This document shows, piece after piece, positions 1-13,175 of a DNA stretch of 64,000 nucleotides. The DNA is taken from the NCBI GenBank assembly GCA_008360975.2, contig CM039182.1, positions 20,060,324-20,124,323 of the forward strand, in the 5' to 3' direction. The DNA comes from Lichenostomus cassidix (Eukaryota; Chordata; Aves; Passeriformes; Meliphagidae). The notes under the pieces were generated by a model. That model ran no database searches, was not told where the DNA came from, and saw only the letters and a list, made by a program, of their open reading frames with translations. A program made the translations under genes and the position numbers. Position 1 is the stretch's first letter; each line of letters opens with the position of its first letter.

Positions 1-3000
1 CACAATGCATGATGGAAGTACTTAATGATCCCATCATGGTTTCAAGGCAAGAGCCCATCAGAATGAATCATGCTAATGGTTGTGACAGGATACCCTATTG
101 TCAATATAGCAGGGTTTAAATTCCTCACTATTCACTTTGGTCTCTGACAAGAGAAGATTCTTCACAGCAAGTCTGTACTTCAACAACATGCTAGGCTTCT
201 CAGCTCTTGGTTTGGCTGTGAGATGTTTCCCTGAAAACACCTCCTTATTGGTGTATTTATTGTCAGTGTTTACAGTACAAACCCATTCTTAAATTCATGT
301 GATATAGGAGTATAACAGCTGGCATTTCTGCATCTTTATATGTACTATTTATATAGTAACTTCATATGTATTCTTTATGTTAATATTCTTTATATTCTTT
401 TCTTTGAGTACCTAATTAAAATTATTTTAAATATTCCTTTTTTTTTTAATGCCACCAGAGTAAAGCATGTGGGAAGTTACATAATGTCACCTAAAAAACA
501 ATCATATAAGCCAAAATAATTTTAAGGATATTTGATTGATTTCTGGAAGAGTATTTTTGTTAGTCATTTGGACACTTGCATCTTAGATTTTCCTTTCTAG
601 GGTAGGTCTAAGAGGCAACCTCTGCTTCTGATTTAGTTCAAGATCTGTAAGTGAGAAAACAGGTAAATGGAGAGGCCCTAATGGGGCTGCTCCTCAGGGA
701 TGGCAAATGCGTGGCTTTTCTTTCAGAGACTGGTCCGTGTGTCAAAATGTAATTTCATAAAATTACCATGATAGCTTTTGCCCAGAGGTTTCATTTTCTC
801 TTAAAATGTGTGTTGTTTGCATTCATTTCAGCTCCATTCTTTCCAATGCAATTGTCAAAGCAGAGCTTATTCCCCCGTGGAGCTGGTATAATTGTGCTTC
901 TCCACATGCGCCAAGCTCTGTATGAAGCTGCTAGTGTAGGCTCTGCTGCTGCTGTTCCAAAAAGGTTCCTCAAATTCTCTCAGTGCTGAACTTATTTATG
1001 TTTTCAGATGTGAACTTGATATTGTCTGAGTAGAATGTGTGCAGCATAATATAGAAATGTCCCTGTGCAGGGTTTAGGAGGAGGCAGGAGCTCCTCAGCC
1101 GTGTGTGTGCTTTTATTACAGAAAACCAAGATGAAGTTGCATTGTTGAGTCATCTGTTACAGCTGATTTAATTTGTACTTTGTTTTCATGTTTTAAGTGC
1201 CTGATGTTTTTTTGTCAAGGAGGCAATGGTTTCACTATTATAAGGCATACTTAGAATTCTGTACTTGTTACCTGTTCTGTAATAGAATATTTTTGCAATT
1301 TATGTTTGGAAATAAAGACTTATTAGGCATAATTGTGGTGGGTTTTCTCTTTCGTGAATTTATGAGACTAAACAATCGAAAATATGTTTCCTGAGGCAGC
1401 AGCATGGACAGTGCATTAGTCTGAATCCTCTGGAACGGTATTAGCAACTGACAGTAGAAATGCAGACAGTTCCTGAAAACTGTGCAAGGAAAAAAGCAAG
1501 CTGTGCTTAGAAGCACGTATGGGGGTTGGAGCACTGGTGCATGTGTAAGTATCTGTTGTTTAAATGGTACCTTCATGTGATTTCAGTCTTTTCTGTTCTT
1601 GAATGGCAATACAATTAACCATCTTCTTTCATTATGTCTAATGATTTGAAATACTTTTCAAAAATTATTGTTTTAAGAAAAATCAAGGGAAGGAACCAAA
1701 CAAGAAAACACAATTATTACCATCATCCTCAGAGAATAGATCCTAAATTTGAAAACTATCTCTAAAAATAACTAAACACTTCAAGAACAATGATTAATGG
1801 GAAATGTTTCAACCATAGATGCAAAGTTTTTTATGCAAAATACTGACCATGAATCCATGTCTGATAGATGTGTCTCTAGTAGATGTCTATGCATATTTAG
1901 TGGCTTATGTTGGGATTTTTTTCTTAATACAGGTTTTGATCACATATGAAGATGCTTGTAGTGAATGAATTTCAAACAGATGAAGTTCAGAGAAAGAATT
2001 CTCCCTCCAAGCATTTACTTTTTACTTTCAGGCAGAAGGCAGCCGTAGAACCTCTGTGCTGCTTACTGTGACTTCTCCAAATAGAAGCTGACTGCCTCGT
2101 TGAATCAGGTCAAATATGTACATGCAGCTGTTTTGTGAGGAGGACGATTATCCTTTAGGGCCCTCTAGGGACTGAATTGCAATTGCTAAATTTTATTGCA
2201 GAGAGAACAGAGGATTAGAACTGAAAGCTTTTATTTGGCCTCATAGACCATCAAGTGACTTCTGCCCCAAAGATTAAGATCTGGATCTTTGTGGCCTACC
2301 TCCTTCCCATAGTGCATGAGTCTTTCACTGATGATCAGAACCAAAGGGTATCTTTTGTTTGCCGTGCTGACAGCTGGAATTGCATGTATGAGTGATGCAG
2401 ATGCAAATGTCTCCTCATAATCAGAGCAGGTGCTAAAGAAGAAGTGCAATTTCTGCTGAGGAAAATGTCTTAGATTGAGCTTAGCCCTCTCAAATTCTTA
2501 TGAACAGGCAATGTTGAAAGTGCGGCACTGCCAGGTGATTACAACTGCTTGGTCCAACTACAGAATTACTGAAGGCAGGCCTAGACAAAGCATTGTCTTT
2601 TCCTTATCCCCTGTTTCAAAGGGTAGCAGTCTGGGAAAAGTCAGGTGGACGAGAGGAGCATGGGAGGGAAGTGGTTGTGCACTGAGGTTATGCCTTTTAT
2701 GGAGTCATTGTACCTCAGGATCACACCAAGCACAACCCATTCTCCTAGGGGCAGAGAACCTACCATCAAGATGGCACTGCTGCTGTGGGAAACACATGGT
2801 CACTGGTGTTAGAAGGGCTTTAGAAAGCATGTTCCCAGGAGCAATTATATGGTCCAAGACCAGGTTAGGTTTTCCGCTTGACTCTGTTAGGCAAAAAGTG
2901 TCGTGAAGATTTTACAACATGAGGGCACTGGCTTGGTCCAGAAAAAGAGAATGGCCAAAGTCCACGAGCTGAAAACCATAGCAGTGGACATGGGGATCTG

Positions 3001-6000
3001 GGATCACAGCCACAGCACAGCCAGCAGCTGGAAAAATACACGTGTGGGCTGAGGAAGTCATCCGCATTTTAAAAGGTAAGGGGAGATTGCCTCTTTCTCA
3101 AGGATCCCAGTGTGCCCATGTCCTGGTAACTAAATGTGCCTGGGTTTTGAGATACGTGGCTGTTCTAGCTTGCCTCTTCCATCCTATTTCAAGTGTCTGT
3201 GTCATCCTCACTCTGCACCAGAGAAAATTAATAGTAAATAGGAATGTCGAGGTCTCATGGCCGCTGCAGACTGATAGATGGAACCATCTGGTTAATGGAG
3301 ATACCATAATGAAAGCATTAGCTCTTAAGTATAGCACTGCAGATCTTTTATCATGTAAGTGAAAAAAAAGAGGCTCCAGCAAGGACTGAATTTAAGCTGC
3401 TGTCTTTTTTCCACAGCACAGGGAACCAAAGCTGAATTAGTCTAGGAGCTCACATAATGCTGCTGTCATTGGAGGAAGAAATGCTGGATGTGCTGGGGAA
3501 GAGATACAAGCATTAGAAATGGAATAACTTTCATTTTTGAAATTACTTTTATTAGGTAATTTGAGAAACTTTTAAGGCAAAAATATTCTGACTGATTTCT
3601 AAGAGCAGTGCTGCTTGTATAAATCCAAACCTGTTGGGACACAGTTTATTTTGTTTAGCTATTAATCTTAGTAACAGCAAAAATTGCTCTTTTGTTATGT
3701 GTAGAGTTTTAATAAATTAAAATCACTCAGTAAAGGTCCCTCGGTTTGAACTGCCCCTTTAATACTGATAGTTTCTCTTGAGCAGTGTGCATTGTGCAAA
3801 AGCTGCTGTGAGCCCAAGCAGGACCCTAGGAGTGGGCTGCAGCCTCCCACTGTGTGTGCCCTGTAACTCAGCACAGGCACAGCTCCTGCCTCTGGGCTAC
3901 TACCAACCACCACCCTCGGATTCCTGTCTGCAAGGGAGGAAAGGTTGGTCTGAATCACCTGTAGGAGAGGAAGGAGTTGAGGTGGATGGTGGCATGTTGC
4001 CTCAGTAAATGTCCCGAAATTGGACTATGATACAAAAGAGAAGCAAAAGGACTCTTACCCTAGCTGCATTTTAAATTAGCTGGTTCTATTTTAACAAAAA
4101 ATTTAAAAAACAGTTTTTTCACTCTCCAGAAAGATTTCAAAGCTGCATCAAAAAAAGAGACAATTATGTTCACTGAGGCATTGTAGTAAAGGGCTAGGAG
4201 ACAAGGTTTAAGATACTCTGGGTATGCTTGTGTGTGATACATCATGGAGAAATGTTATGAAGGAAGGATGAGGGGGGTGTGATTATTAAGTGGCAGAGGG
4301 AGTGACCTAAAATCAAAGATTGCAGTACTCTGGCATTGAATTCACAGTTCTTCATCCAATGCTGGTGTAAAATAACTTCTTTTTAAAAAGCCAGGCATAT
4401 TGAAGCACTGAATGGGTGAGAGTGGGAGGCAAATGGGCACCTCACCTTGCTGTAGAGGTGAATGAGGTGACAGGAGGAAATAGCTCAAGACTCATCTGAC
4501 CACCCACAGTCTGCAGGTCAAGGTAGGGAGACTTGTGTGTCAACATCTCCATGGTCCTTAAGTACAGGAGGCTACTTCATAGTCAGGGTGGCTACTTTAT
4601 ATATCAATTCCTACATCATAAACACCTGCATTTACTAGATCACTCCCATCATTCCTGTCCTACACTTTCCCTATCTACACTGAATGTTTTTTCAGCAGTG
4701 CCTGAATCAAAGAGCTCTGAACTCTGTTGGCCCTATTCGCGTTGCTGTAATACAGATAATAATTTCTAAGATGAAATCTCTTTTTTCTGAGTGCATTTAA
4801 CATCTTTCAGAAGAGTCTAAAATAGAAACTCTAAGAACATTAACTTAGAGCACTTTTCAAGTTCATCTTACTTGCAGTCCATTAAAGTGAAGTGACAACT
4901 GAGGTGTGACATGAAGTAATTACACTGATTGTGTTGTATGTGCCCTGCAGGAGCCGAATGATTTGCTGAGGATATTAATTTTAAAACTCAGACAGTGAGA
5001 GATCAGCTGAGATGAGAGATCACTGCAAAGTGACCTCAGACCAGTGGAAAAGAAAAAGAAGAGAGGGGAGTGTGGCCCAGCTGAGGAGTTCAGTGCTGTG
5101 CAGTCTAGCAGTGAACTGAAGTAGATGCATTTTGACACCAAAGGTGGTTTCCATGGAACTGACTGCAGGTGTCATCACTACAGTTCCTAGTCACCACTGT
5201 GGGTTCCCTTTATGGTCTTGGAGAGAAGTGTAGTATAATTCATCCGGCTTGTTTTAGGTGTCTACATTCACATGTGATAAATCCTGCCCTAGATTGCCTG
5301 GTTTATGGAGAGAGTGTAGAGTGACTAGCTGAGCCATCATGTTCAGTGTGCTTGCCATAGTTCAGTGCTGCATCCTGAGGGAGTGGGGCAAATGCAGGTA
5401 CAACCCCAGGCTGAGCTACCACCTTATTGATACACAGCCACGGCCTGGCCAAGGACTGATCATTACCCTGTGGTATTACACCTCACGAGCAGGGAAATAT
5501 TAGCTAAGTAGCAGAATGTCTAACATCCCTTAGAGATAGCATATAATGAGATCAGGTTGATAAGGATTCTCTGAAAGAGAATAGGTATAGATTAATCTTT
5601 GTGAAAAACAAATGTAGTGAACTTAATTTCTTTGACCTCTAAAACAATTTTCACAGTCACAAAAAGTTAATCAGAATGTAAAAGCTCTTTATCAAATTTT
5701 CACTGTTGAAATCAGTATTGGATTTGTGTACTCGAACTGCTGTGCAGCCCTGAATAGACACATCAAAAGTAGTTTAATCCGATTGTACTTTGGCTTTAGC
5801 TTAGTTTGTCAATCTAGCAGTGCAAGTCAAACAGCTTTCACTTAGGGATTTTCACTGCTTCGCTTGGATAAATTCATTAGCAAGGCATAAAGTAACTGAG
5901 TCTGAGGGACTTTCAGAGCCATGGAGATCTTCCTGACAGAACCAGAACCTGGAGGTAAGTAATAGCCAGTTCTCAGTGTAACACAACACTAGGAAGAGAA

Positions 6001-7944
6001 TGTCATGAAGCTTGACTGGACAGCATATGCATTGAATCTGGATATCCACACTCAGAAAGAGGTAAGCAGTAGTACAAGCATGATTTTGTGCTAACAGGGA
6101 AACCCCCCCAGCCACCCCCCCAATATGTTCCACATGGTTTCATCTGTCCTTCGTGAGAAAAAGTGTCAAACTAATTTAGTTTCACTGAAGTGTTGACTTG
6201 GCCAAAAAACAAGTCTGGCACACCTAGACCAAAACCAAAGTCTGGAATCATCATGGTTATCACTGCTACTGACTCACAGGCTTAATGGGAAAACACAGTC
6301 AGTCCCTGAGCTGAAGGCCCTGGGCTCAAGGGCTCTGAGCACCTGTCCAATTATCCCTGGTCCCTTGTGGTTTTGGCTGCTAAGGCTCAGTCTGTACTGA
6401 AGAGCCTGGCCTATCCAGCCTGTCCCAGGGTAACCATGTGGGCTGCCTTCTGTAGTCAGAATCAAGCCCTTTGTCCCATCCATCACAGTCCCCTGACAGC
6501 AGAGAGACAGTTTGAACAATATATTTGGGGTTTTGGCAGCAAAAGTAAGTGAAAAGATCACCTTGCTCACTGGTTAAAGTTGTATCCTTGCATGGCACCA
6601 TTAACTGCATCAGTACTCTGTGATGCAGCTCAGGCACCATCCACAGGTGATAAGGAGAAGGAGTGCCAAGCAATTCATGACCATCAGGTATCTTTTCTTG
6701 CTTTCCACACACCTGGAAATGAGATGAGCCACTGCAGTTCAGATGGAAGGATGCCTTTGTGGGGAACTTTTCAGTCTTTATGTAGTGGAAGTAGACAGCA
6801 ATCCCTGGCTTTCTCTATGGCAAAGCACCTAGTCCTGTATTATTCCCTCTTTAAAATGGGGACAGTAATGCTTGGTCATCTCCCAGTAGTGTTATGGGAG
6901 TAGATAGTACATCTTGAGGTCTATTTATGTTCTGTGTGATGGAGATCATGCATGACCTGCAGACAGACAGCATTTCTGTGTCTCCCTGAAAACAGCACTT
7001 TATCTCTTGCTGCTGTTTCACAGCTTAATCTATGCTTGGTTGGCTATGACATAAAGCACAACTGGACAGTTTAGACATATGGCACTATTACTATTCAATT
7101 AAAATTAAAAAGAAAACATCAAAAGATCAGGGAAAGAATTTAACATTTTTGATCAGCCTTTCTCCTGCATTTTTTTACTATTTAATTTAAACCAAAAGTG
7201 TTTCTTTCCTCCTGTAGTAATCACCCATCTCCAAGAAGTGAAAATACTCTTGCAAAACCAATAAATGAGAATCTATTTGCAAAGATATTTATTTATGCGC
7301 CTGGCACTTCAGGGTGCTTAGAGGGTAATCTCAAACTGTGAGCTCTGCTCTGTGTAAATTTAGAAGCGATTTTTCTAAATGTCAAGTATTTATTACATGA
7401 AAAAAACATTTGGAGTGTAGAGCAGGTCCCCAGTGATATACAGTGCACTTGGGGAAGGGCTTCTTGGATGAACAGAAATAATATTTGAGAGATGAAAAGC
7501 AAATCCTCTATTTGAAATTGCTTTGTGTATGTGGAAAGGAGCTTGAACAAAGGTAGAAGGCCAGTTCAGTACTTTGCTTTGTCTCATGCATAAAAGAGTG
7601 GTTTTCCAAACCTTTATAACCTCTAAACCAATCTGTCTTTTCTCATCCTGCAGCACTTCTACCACCTTTTGCTTCTCCTTCATACCCTCATAACAGCTCC
7701 AGCAGGCTCCATTCAAACCACAGAATGCAGAATTTATTAGTGTAGGATTTTACCCAGGTAATGCTTTACCTTAATGTCAACATATCTCTAAGTCTGAAGC
7801 AGTGAAGTGCAACTCTCCAACAGGAGGCTGATGATTTGGAACATGAGGGACACTAATCTATTGCAAGAAGCCTGTGATGACTGTCATTTTGCATGGAAAT
7901 ATGAGAACCATCAGAAGCAAGGGAAGGAACAGTTGAAGGTAGCC
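1..7944. other. Intergenic region, nothing recognised
   Basis: This 8-kb block is beyond the 3' end of VIM. I recognise no exon, LTR, CR1 or RNA gene. Open frames such as 2475-2906 (plus, 143 codons) have no family signature, low-complexity composition and no supporting splice context. From human synteny ST8SIA6 should lie to the left on the plus strand, but I see no sialyltransferase motif here. Confidence 0.6.
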
Positions 7945-9410
7945 CTACAATGACATCAGCCAGCTCCCTCAGCACTCAGTGGTACATCCTCTTGGGGCCC
8001 AGGGGTTTATGTATGTCCAGTTTGTTTAAGTGTTCTCTAACCTGATTCTCTTCCACCAAGGTACATCTTTCCTGCTCCAGTCTTTCACCCTGGTCTCTGG
8101 GGATTCCTGAATTGTGTCCTTCTAGCAAAGGGTGAGATGAAGAAGCCATTAAGTACCTCAGCCTTGTCCGTGTCCTGTGTCACCAGAATGCCTGTTCCTT
8201 TCAGCAGCAGACCCTCATTTTCAATAGTCTTCTTTTTGCCCCTTATATATGTATGGAAGCATTTCTTGTTGCACTCAACATTCCTTCTCAGACTCAACTC
8301 TGGATGGCTTTGGCTTTCCTAACCATGTCTGTTTGCTAGTGTCACAGGTTACCTGACACTAATTCCACTTTCTACATACTTCATTTTGAGGTCTGAGCTT
8401 TTCCAGAAACTCATTTAACGCGGAGGGGGAGGAGGGGTGGAACCAGGCCTCTGCGTTTACCGAAAGTGTCTCTATGGCTTTTCGAGAGATCACTCCAGCC
8501 AGCACTGCCTGGTGCTGTACAGAAAAGCCCTTCTCACACCCGTGCCGGTGTAAGGCACATATTCTCACTCACCCACGGAGTTGGATAACTCGTGCGTTAC
8601 CAGAGACAAAGAACTCAGAGCGCTCAGTCAGCCGGAGGTTCCAGAGTTTATTCTGAAGGGTTCCAGGGCCAAAAAGAGAACGAGACACCCCAGCCGTCTA
8701 CATTTAAAGGGGCGGCTGGAGGGTCAGGGGAGAGGAGGCGGGGGGAACACCACAACCAATGGGAGGAGGAAGGCATGGGATCAAGGGTTAGGTTACAGCG
8801 GGGGGGATTTACATAATTTGGGGAGGAACCATCGTGTTCTCCAGGGGGGAGGACTAAGAAGGCTTCCACCAGTGGGGTTCTGCTGTGTTGGAACCACCCA
8901 GCTCCTCAGCAGCTCCTGAGGTGGTATCATCCACCCCAACACTCATTATCAATCCACACAGGTTCCCTGACATTTTTGCTTGACTTCCTGTTCTTTAGGA
9001 CGGTTTGTTCTTAAGCATAAGGAAGGTGATTGTTGAGTATCAACCAGCTTTCTTGGACCCCTCTTCTCTTTAGGGTTCTATTCCATGGGAAGCTTCCAAG
9101 TGGATCCCTGAAGAGGCCAAAGTCTTCTCTCCTAAAGGTCAGGGTTGGAATCCTGGTCTTGGCCCTTGGTCTTTGCCCTGAGAGGTCTTCCTTCTCCCAG
9201 GATACTTAACTCCACTGTCTCTTGGTTACTGCAGTCAAGGCAGCTTTTGACTCTCACATCCTCAGGGAGCCTTCCCTTCTTTATAAGTGTGAGGTCCAAC
9301 AGGGCACCTCTCCCTGGTGGCTCCTCTGTCACTTGGGTCTGGATATTTTCATTAATGCTCTCCAGGAACCTCCAAGGCTGTGCTCCTTCTCCAGCAGATA
9401 CTGATATGGT
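7945..9410 (-). mobile_element. CR1 LINE fragment (endonuclease to start of reverse transcriptase), split by an LTR
   Basis: Read on the minus strand, 9332-9132 encodes a decayed CR1 endonuclease end (GALLDLTLIKKG, then DCSNQETVELSI). Next come FGLFRDPLGSFPWN and GVQESWL (about 9118-9020), then VREPVWIDNE up to 8942. After the LTR at 8416-8941 it resumes as NEFLEKLRPQNEVCRKW, then DTDKAEVLNGFF (about 8170-8135) and a stretch matching the start of the CR1 reverse transcriptase. Stops and frameshifts make it inactive. Left and right limits are approximate; the right side may reach about 9,640, but I cannot confirm that part. Confidence 0.85.
8416..8941 (-). mobile_element. Solo LTR inserted in the CR1, 6-bp target duplication
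   Basis: A 526-bp block interrupts the CR1 reading. It is flanked by CTCATT at 8410-8415 and 8942-8947, a perfect 6-bp target duplication. On the minus strand it begins TGTTGGGGTGGATGATACC and ends CCGCGTTA, the expected terminal CA apparently decayed to TA. It has a TTTAAA TATA-like site (8703-8708) and an AATAAA signal (plus TTTATT at 8647-8652). It is GC-richer than its surroundings. No gag, pol or env remains. The CR1 frame continues across the junction once the insert is removed, which confirms the boundaries. Confidence 0.88.
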
Positions 9411-10100
9411 TACAGTCTGCTGTGAGGACCAGCGCCAGAGAATGGGAGGCTTTGAATGGCCTCATCTGCTTGTTCTTCCTGAGCAGAGTAGACCTTCTAC
9501 GTCAGGCATCTCCTTCCCCATGGAGGTGCCTCATACCTTGGTCTGGGGCTGCTCCATCTGTCATTCCACAGCAGCCTGTCTTGTTCCCTGGCTGGGGAGG
9601 TGGGACAGTCCCTGATTCTTAAGTCGTTCCTTGTCAGCCCATGGGGAGAGCATCTACAGTGTCTGTTTATCTGATGACTGTAAGTCACGGTCTGTGAATA
9701 GAGGTCCTGTGTTTTATTAGTCCATCTAATAAAGTTGGGGGAAAGTGAAAAACTTTCATCTGAAAGCTTTTCTTCATGTGTGAAATAGATGCTGTGAGGT
9801 TCAAAGCAATTGCTCCAAGTTCAGTTAAGTACATAGGAGGTCTACTACCTACACGGGAAAAGGCTAGTGAATAATGGGTTAAAGAAGAGTAAAGCTAAAA
9901 CCATATCTTGCAAAGGACAGAGAGAGACAAGTAATTTACAGGCTGTGAGGAAAGTGGAGAGGTCAGTGGTGGAAAGGATATACCAGTTGCATGTCACACA
10001 CGCACACAAAAAAAACCAAACCAAAAAAATGCAAGAAACCCTAGAAGCTAAAAAATTTAAAATGCTGATTAGACACAAAGGTATTTTTTGAGGCACTTTA
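9411..10100. other. Interval between CR1 and the ERVL-like LTR
   Basis: The first 230 bp may continue the decayed CR1 toward its 5' side, but I could not match it. The rest holds nothing I recognise. Confidence 0.5.
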
Positions 10101-10682
10101 TGTGCTGGTTTCATCTGGGATAGAGTTAATTTTCTTCCTGGAATCTGGTATAGTTCTGTGTTTTGGATTCCATATAAGAATAATGTCGACAACAAACTGA
10201 TGTTTTGGTTGTTGCTGCATAATCCTGGCAGTGAGATAAGGACTTTTCAGAGTCTCGTGCTCTGAAAATGAGGAGATAACTGGAACAGAAGGCAGGACAG
10301 CTGATCAAACTGGCCAAAGGGATATTCCACACCACAGAACCTCATGCTCAGGACTTATGCTGGGGGAATTGACCAGGAGGGGCTTAGCTCAACTCAGGGA
10401 CAGGCTGGACATCAGACAGTGGGTGGTGAGAAATTGTATTGTGCATAATTTTTTTCTCCTGGGTTTTATTTCTCTCTCTTTTTGTAGTCTTCCTTTTCAT
10501 TGTAATTATTATAAGTAGTAGCAATATTTTCTACATTATCTAAATTATTAAACAGTTCCTATCTCAACCCATGTGTTTTACCTTTTTCTGATTCTTCTTC
10601 CCACACCACCAAGGGTGAGGAGGCAGGGATCAAGCAAATGGCTGTGTGGCACTTAGTTACCAGCTGAGATTAAACCATGACA
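10101..10682 (+). mobile_element. Solo LTR, ERVL-like avian family
   Basis: The block starts TGTGCTGGTTTCATCTGGGA, contains TAGAGTTAATTTTCTTC, TGTTTTGGATTC, GGCCAAAGGGATATTCCA and CTCATGCTCAG, and ends TTAAACCATGACA. This order matches a very common avian LTR family that I recall as ERVL-type. It has no internal retroviral sequence, and no clear target duplication remains, so it is old. A second copy of the family is at 13829-14396. Confidence 0.85.
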
Positions 10683-12170
10683 CCGTATTAAACTGAGAAC
10701 TACCCACCATCATGCTGGAAAGCCTTCAAGAAAGAGGAGAAGGAGGAGAAGGGGAAAAGGAAAGGAAAAGAAGAACAAAAAATCTCACAGAAAAACACCA
10801 CCCAAATTTAAAATGACAGTGAAAGGAACTACTAGAATTTGACAGAATTCATGTCCAAATAGGAAACCCAGGAAAATGTGGCAGATGAAAAGTAGATCTT
10901 CTTCAATTAGATGGATCAAATTGAATCAAAAGGCAAGTTGCTAATAAAAAAACCACTTTAAAACACATCCAAACCATGATGTGTGCCAGAAATTCAGTGC
11001 AGCTTCAAGTGAGGTATTCAAGAAGTAGAATGATTACTTAGCAAAAATTAAAAAAAAAACTTAGATGAATGCAGCTCATTAAGGAAAAGGTGAAGGAGCC
11101 CCCTGAGACAGATTGAGAACAATCTCAAACTGAAAAGGTTTTGAAACAAATCAATACATTGACAGGTAAGGAGAAGGCAGGATGGCAACCATCAAACAGC
11201 TCTGCAGCAACTCAGCATGAAAATGCTGATTTGTGAGCTGCAACACATCTGGTGTCAGAGGAGCAGACAATGGTCAGTATAACTTCGGACTCTTAAAAAG
11301 AGGCTCCAAGGTGATGTTGAAATCTAGAGAGCAATACCTCTAACATTTTTACCTGGCAACATCAGGTGGAACTGTGAGAGCAGTTGTACTGAGTTGGAGT
11401 CCACATGCATTTTTTCCTGGGGAAGTCACACTCATGGATGTAGTGAAAACATCAATAGGATTATACAAGCTTTGTGGGTAAGGGTGGTACAGATGGAAGA
11501 TTTTGGCAAAAACTTTTCCATAACAATCACCTCAGATTTCTAAGAGATACAAAGGTCATGTTCTCCCTGTTTTAAGCTAGAAAGCAGGAAATGACAGAAA
11601 TAATGGAGAGTCTTCACTGTGGAAGGAAGCTGTCAGTGGGCTGCCACAAGTATTGGCACACTGGACTTCACCATTCAATACATTCCCCAGGGATCTAACC
11701 AAGGCTGTCCAGCAGGTTGACAAAAGAAAGAAGGGCAATCAGTGTTAGTGCTGAACTCAAAGCTACAGAAGAGTATAGCTTTCCTGGATAAATGGGTGAT
11801 CAAATGGGGAATGAAAATTTAATGTCAATGACGGCAAAGTAGGGGGAAAAAATAACTCACAGCTATTAGTCCTTAGGAAATAGATCTTTGGGTCACTTTG
11901 GGTAACATTCTGAAAACATCAGCCCAATCCTAAGTTGTGATCAAAAAAGTAGCTAGGATATTTTTACTTACTTTGAGCACAAAATGGGAGTTCTCATTAT
12001 GTCACTCTGTATTGCTCCAATGCACATGTTTTGAAGATCACATGTTCTTAGTCACCTTGTTTTAAGTAGATTATAGCAGAACTAGAATGAAGAGTAGAGT
12101 GATGAGGATTTTTAGGGTTTCAGGATGACTTCCTGATGAGATGGCTCTATAGATGTTGAAACATGCAGAA
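10683..12170. other. Intergenic, nothing recognised
   Basis: Purine-rich, AT-rich sequence with no recognisable gene. The part at 11,100-11,780 has even composition and could be an old repeat, but I cannot name it. Confidence 0.5.
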
Positions 12171-12300
12171 GTGGTTGGAAGAGACCTTAAAGATTATCTA
12201 GTTCCAACCTTCCTGCTGTGGGTAGGGACACCTTTCACTAGACCAGATGCTAAGAACCCCATCCAACCTGTCCTTGAACACTTCCAGGGAAGGGAAATCT
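12171..12300 (-). mobile_element. CR1 LINE 3'-end fragment, minus orientation
   Basis: The plus strand reads GGTTGGAAGAGACCTTAAAG, ATTATCTAGTTCCAACC, GGGACACC, CACTAGACCAG and CCCATCCAACCTGTCCTTGA, the reverse complement of the CR1 3' terminus. It covers roughly the last 130 bp of the element and is moderately decayed. Confidence 0.85.
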
Positions 12301-12794
12301 GTCAAATGAGGGATAACATGGAGGGGGTTGAACACAGGATGATTATTTACCAGGTTTCATAACACAAGAACTCCTGGAAAGTTAAGAAAATGATCAGACA
12401 GTAAGGATAAAATAATCAAAAGAAAATGTTCTTCCCTGGTATACTGCCATATTATGAAATACATTCTGTTAAAAGCTAAAAATATAAAACTACTCCAGTC
12501 AGACGACTTTATCAATTGTCTCGATAAAGTCACTGGCTCAAAAAGCCCCTGAATTTCTCTTTGCCTGAAAATCCAGACTCTTCCAGGGACTGGAGCCCTG
12601 TTTCTTAGGCCCTTATTCTCAGCAAGCTCTGTAGGAGGCCAGGCAGATCACTGGCCTGACCCAAAATGTCTTTTCATATGTTGTTGTAGAGCTCTGGGCT
12701 TTACTTCCCTCCCATCTGCCAGGCCACCACTTCCCATGCATCCTTTCCATGACCAGTCAGTATAACTTGGTACAATGAAGCTAAGATTTCTGGA

Positions 12795-13175
12795 AGAGGT
12801 GATCCTTCCCTTCTGCACAGCCCTGCAGTGCCATGTCCAGTTCTGGGCTCCCCAGGACAAGAGAGAGATGGATGTGCAGGAACAAGTTGAGCCAAGGGCC
12901 GTGAAGACAATGAAGAACTTGGAGTACCTGACATATGAGTAGAGGAGGCTGAGAGAACTGGGACTGTTCAGCCTGGAGAACAGAAGGCTCAGGGGGATCA
13001 CATCAATGTGTATAAATACCGGAATACCAAAGACAAAGTCAGGCTCTCCTCAGAGGTATCCAGTAGAAGGGCTAGAGGCAGTGGTCATGAAATTAAATAC
13101 AAGAAATTCTGTTTAAATATAAGAAAAAGCTTTTTAATTTTGAAGGTAACAGAATACTGAACAGGATTTGGTCAT
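12795..13175 (+). mobile_element. CR1 LINE 3'-region fragment, plus orientation
   Basis: GGTGATCCTTCCCTTCTGCA, TGTCCAGTTCTGGGCTCCCC, AGAGAACTGGGACTGTTCAG, AGAAGGCTCAGGGGGATCAC and ATCAATGTGTATAAATACC are hallmark CR1 sequences. The copy stops near the point where CR1 reads GGAACAGGTTGCC, so it lacks the terminal part. It has no coding capacity. Confidence 0.92.

Noticed and set aside
2475..2906. 143-codon plus-strand frame as a candidate gene
   Set aside because: No recognised domain, no repeat of codon preference and no splice or promoter context. The length is possible by chance in 64 kb.
8342..8973. Near-identical 16-bp words (CACAGGTT[A/C]CCTGACA) on both sides of the LTR region, first read as a long target duplication
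   Set aside because: Both words lie within CR1 sequence about 60 bp apart once the LTR is removed. The true LTR flanks are the exact CTCATT hexamers, and CR1 reading resumes directly after them. The similarity is probably chance.
9145..9615. 156-codon plus-strand frame
   Set aside because: Its first part lies antisense to decayed CR1 endonuclease sequence; the meaningful reading is on the minus strand.
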